This document shows, one piece after another, positions 5,103 to 5,636 of a stretch of 5,636 bases of DNA. Under the pieces are notes generated by a model. That model did no database searches and was not told the DNA's origin. It was given only the letters and a program-made list of their open reading frames with translations. Source of the DNA: Hyphomicrobiales bacterium (GTDB lineage Bacteria > Pseudomonadota > Alphaproteobacteria > Rhizobiales > Beijerinckiaceae); the NCBI GenBank assembly GCA_015655535.1, contig JAATEW010000065.1:1-5636 (forward strand), given 5' to 3'. A program made the position numbers and the translations under genes. How positions within the stretch are numbered: position 1 is the first letter of the stretch; each line of letters begins with the position of its first letter.

Positions 5103-5636
5103 CGACCAATACTGCCTTGTAACGCATGAAAAACCGATAGCTGCCAAAGAAGATCAGAAGCGAGGCGGCCACTGTTCCAAAATAGAGGATCGGATTGGGA
5201 AGCGTGCCTTGCAAGAGCAGATTGCGAATTAGCTCGACATAATCCGCGATCAGATTGCCGCGGACCACGATTTGAAGATTGGGCGGCAAATCCTGGATGG
5301 AATAGAAGATGGGCGTCACGAACATCAGCACAGGCACGATCGAGACCATCAAATAGGCAATGTCGCGCGTGAAGCAGCCGAGCGCCATCAAAAACCATGA
5401 CATGCCGAGCAGGAACAAAAACAGAGGCACGAGCACCGCAGGCAAAAGCAGCGACGTCAGCGGGATTCCATGCGTGAGCACGATCTCGAAAACGAGCAGC
5501 ACCCCGAAGCTGATGGCGGCATAAACGCAGGCCCTGATCGTCGCCGTCCAGGCTAAAGTTTCGCTCGGAAAGATCGACCTTTTGATCACTTCGGCATGTT
5601 CGTGCAGCAGGCCCGGCGAGCGATAGGCAAGCTCGC
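5092..5636 (-). CDS. ABC-2 type exporter permease (Wzm/KpsM-like), C-terminal part; gene runs off the right edge
   Basis: The membrane half of the exporter formed with the ATPase encoded just downstream. The 180 visible residues start inside the gene (ELAYRSPGLLHEHAEVIKRS), which fits the YRSPGLLxEHxxxIK block that precedes the transport core in this family. Four hydrophobic segments follow at about residues 33-53, 61-87, 92-111 and 148-168. FTRDIAYLMVSIVPVLMFVT (88-107) and PIFYSIQDLP (108-117) are typical of ABC-2 polysaccharide permeases, as is the later DYVELIRNLLLQG. Where many relatives have an NP pair after this, the protein has GNLIADY. A GTG at 5589 is not a likely start, because the frame stays open with family-like sequence to the window edge. 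Its stop codon overlaps the ATPase start, so the two form one transcription unit. Confidence 0.92.
   Translation of the reverse strand, partial: ELAYRSPGLLHEHAEVIKRSIFPSETLAWTATIRACVYAAISFGVLLVFEIVLTHGIPLTSLLLPAVLVPLFLFLLGMSWFLMALGCFTRDIAYLMVSIVPVLMFVTPIFYSIQDLPPNLQIVVRGNLIADYVELIRNLLLQGTLPNPILYFGTVAASLLIFFGSYRFFMRYKAVLVDVI

Overview
The window looks like a chromosomal segment of a GC-rich alphaproteobacterium, most likely in the Hyphomicrobiales (Rhizobiales). The clues are the GC-rich codon use, the alphaproteobacterial style of the AhcY N-terminus and the mix of envelope genes. The genus cannot be fixed from this sequence. Five protein genes are supported, two of them cut by the window edges. 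No RNA genes, insertion sequences, CRISPR arrays or phage genes were seen.

Layout. Positions 1-538 (minus) hold the N-terminal 179 codons of S-adenosylhomocysteinase (ahcY), with a plausible sigma-70 promoter at 570-598. A 318-base divergent intergenic region (539-856) contains several short inverted repeats. On the plus strand come a GT-A type glycosyltransferase (857-1702) and, 101 bases later, a six-helix LptF/LptG-family permease (1804-2964). The permease converges, with only 8 bases between stop codons, on a minus-strand LuxR-type regulator of 380 residues (2973-4115). A 201-base gap (4116-4316) with palindromes and hairpins follows. The last part, all minus strand, is the end of an ABC polysaccharide-exporter operon: a permease running off the right edge (5092-5636), overlapping by 11 bases the ATPase gene (4317-5102).

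How the genes may work together. AhcY is housekeeping metabolism (methyl cycle). The other genes point to the cell envelope. The Wzm/Wzt-like ABC pair would export an undecaprenyl-linked glycan or similar polymer across the inner membrane. The glycosyltransferase would build or decorate a glycan. The LptF/G-like permease belongs to the family that extracts lipopolysaccharide from the inner membrane, but no LptG, LptB or other Lpt partner is seen here. The glycosyltransferase plus lone LptF/G-like permease is the most unusual feature of the window. The LuxR protein could regulate some of these genes, but that is inference from position only.
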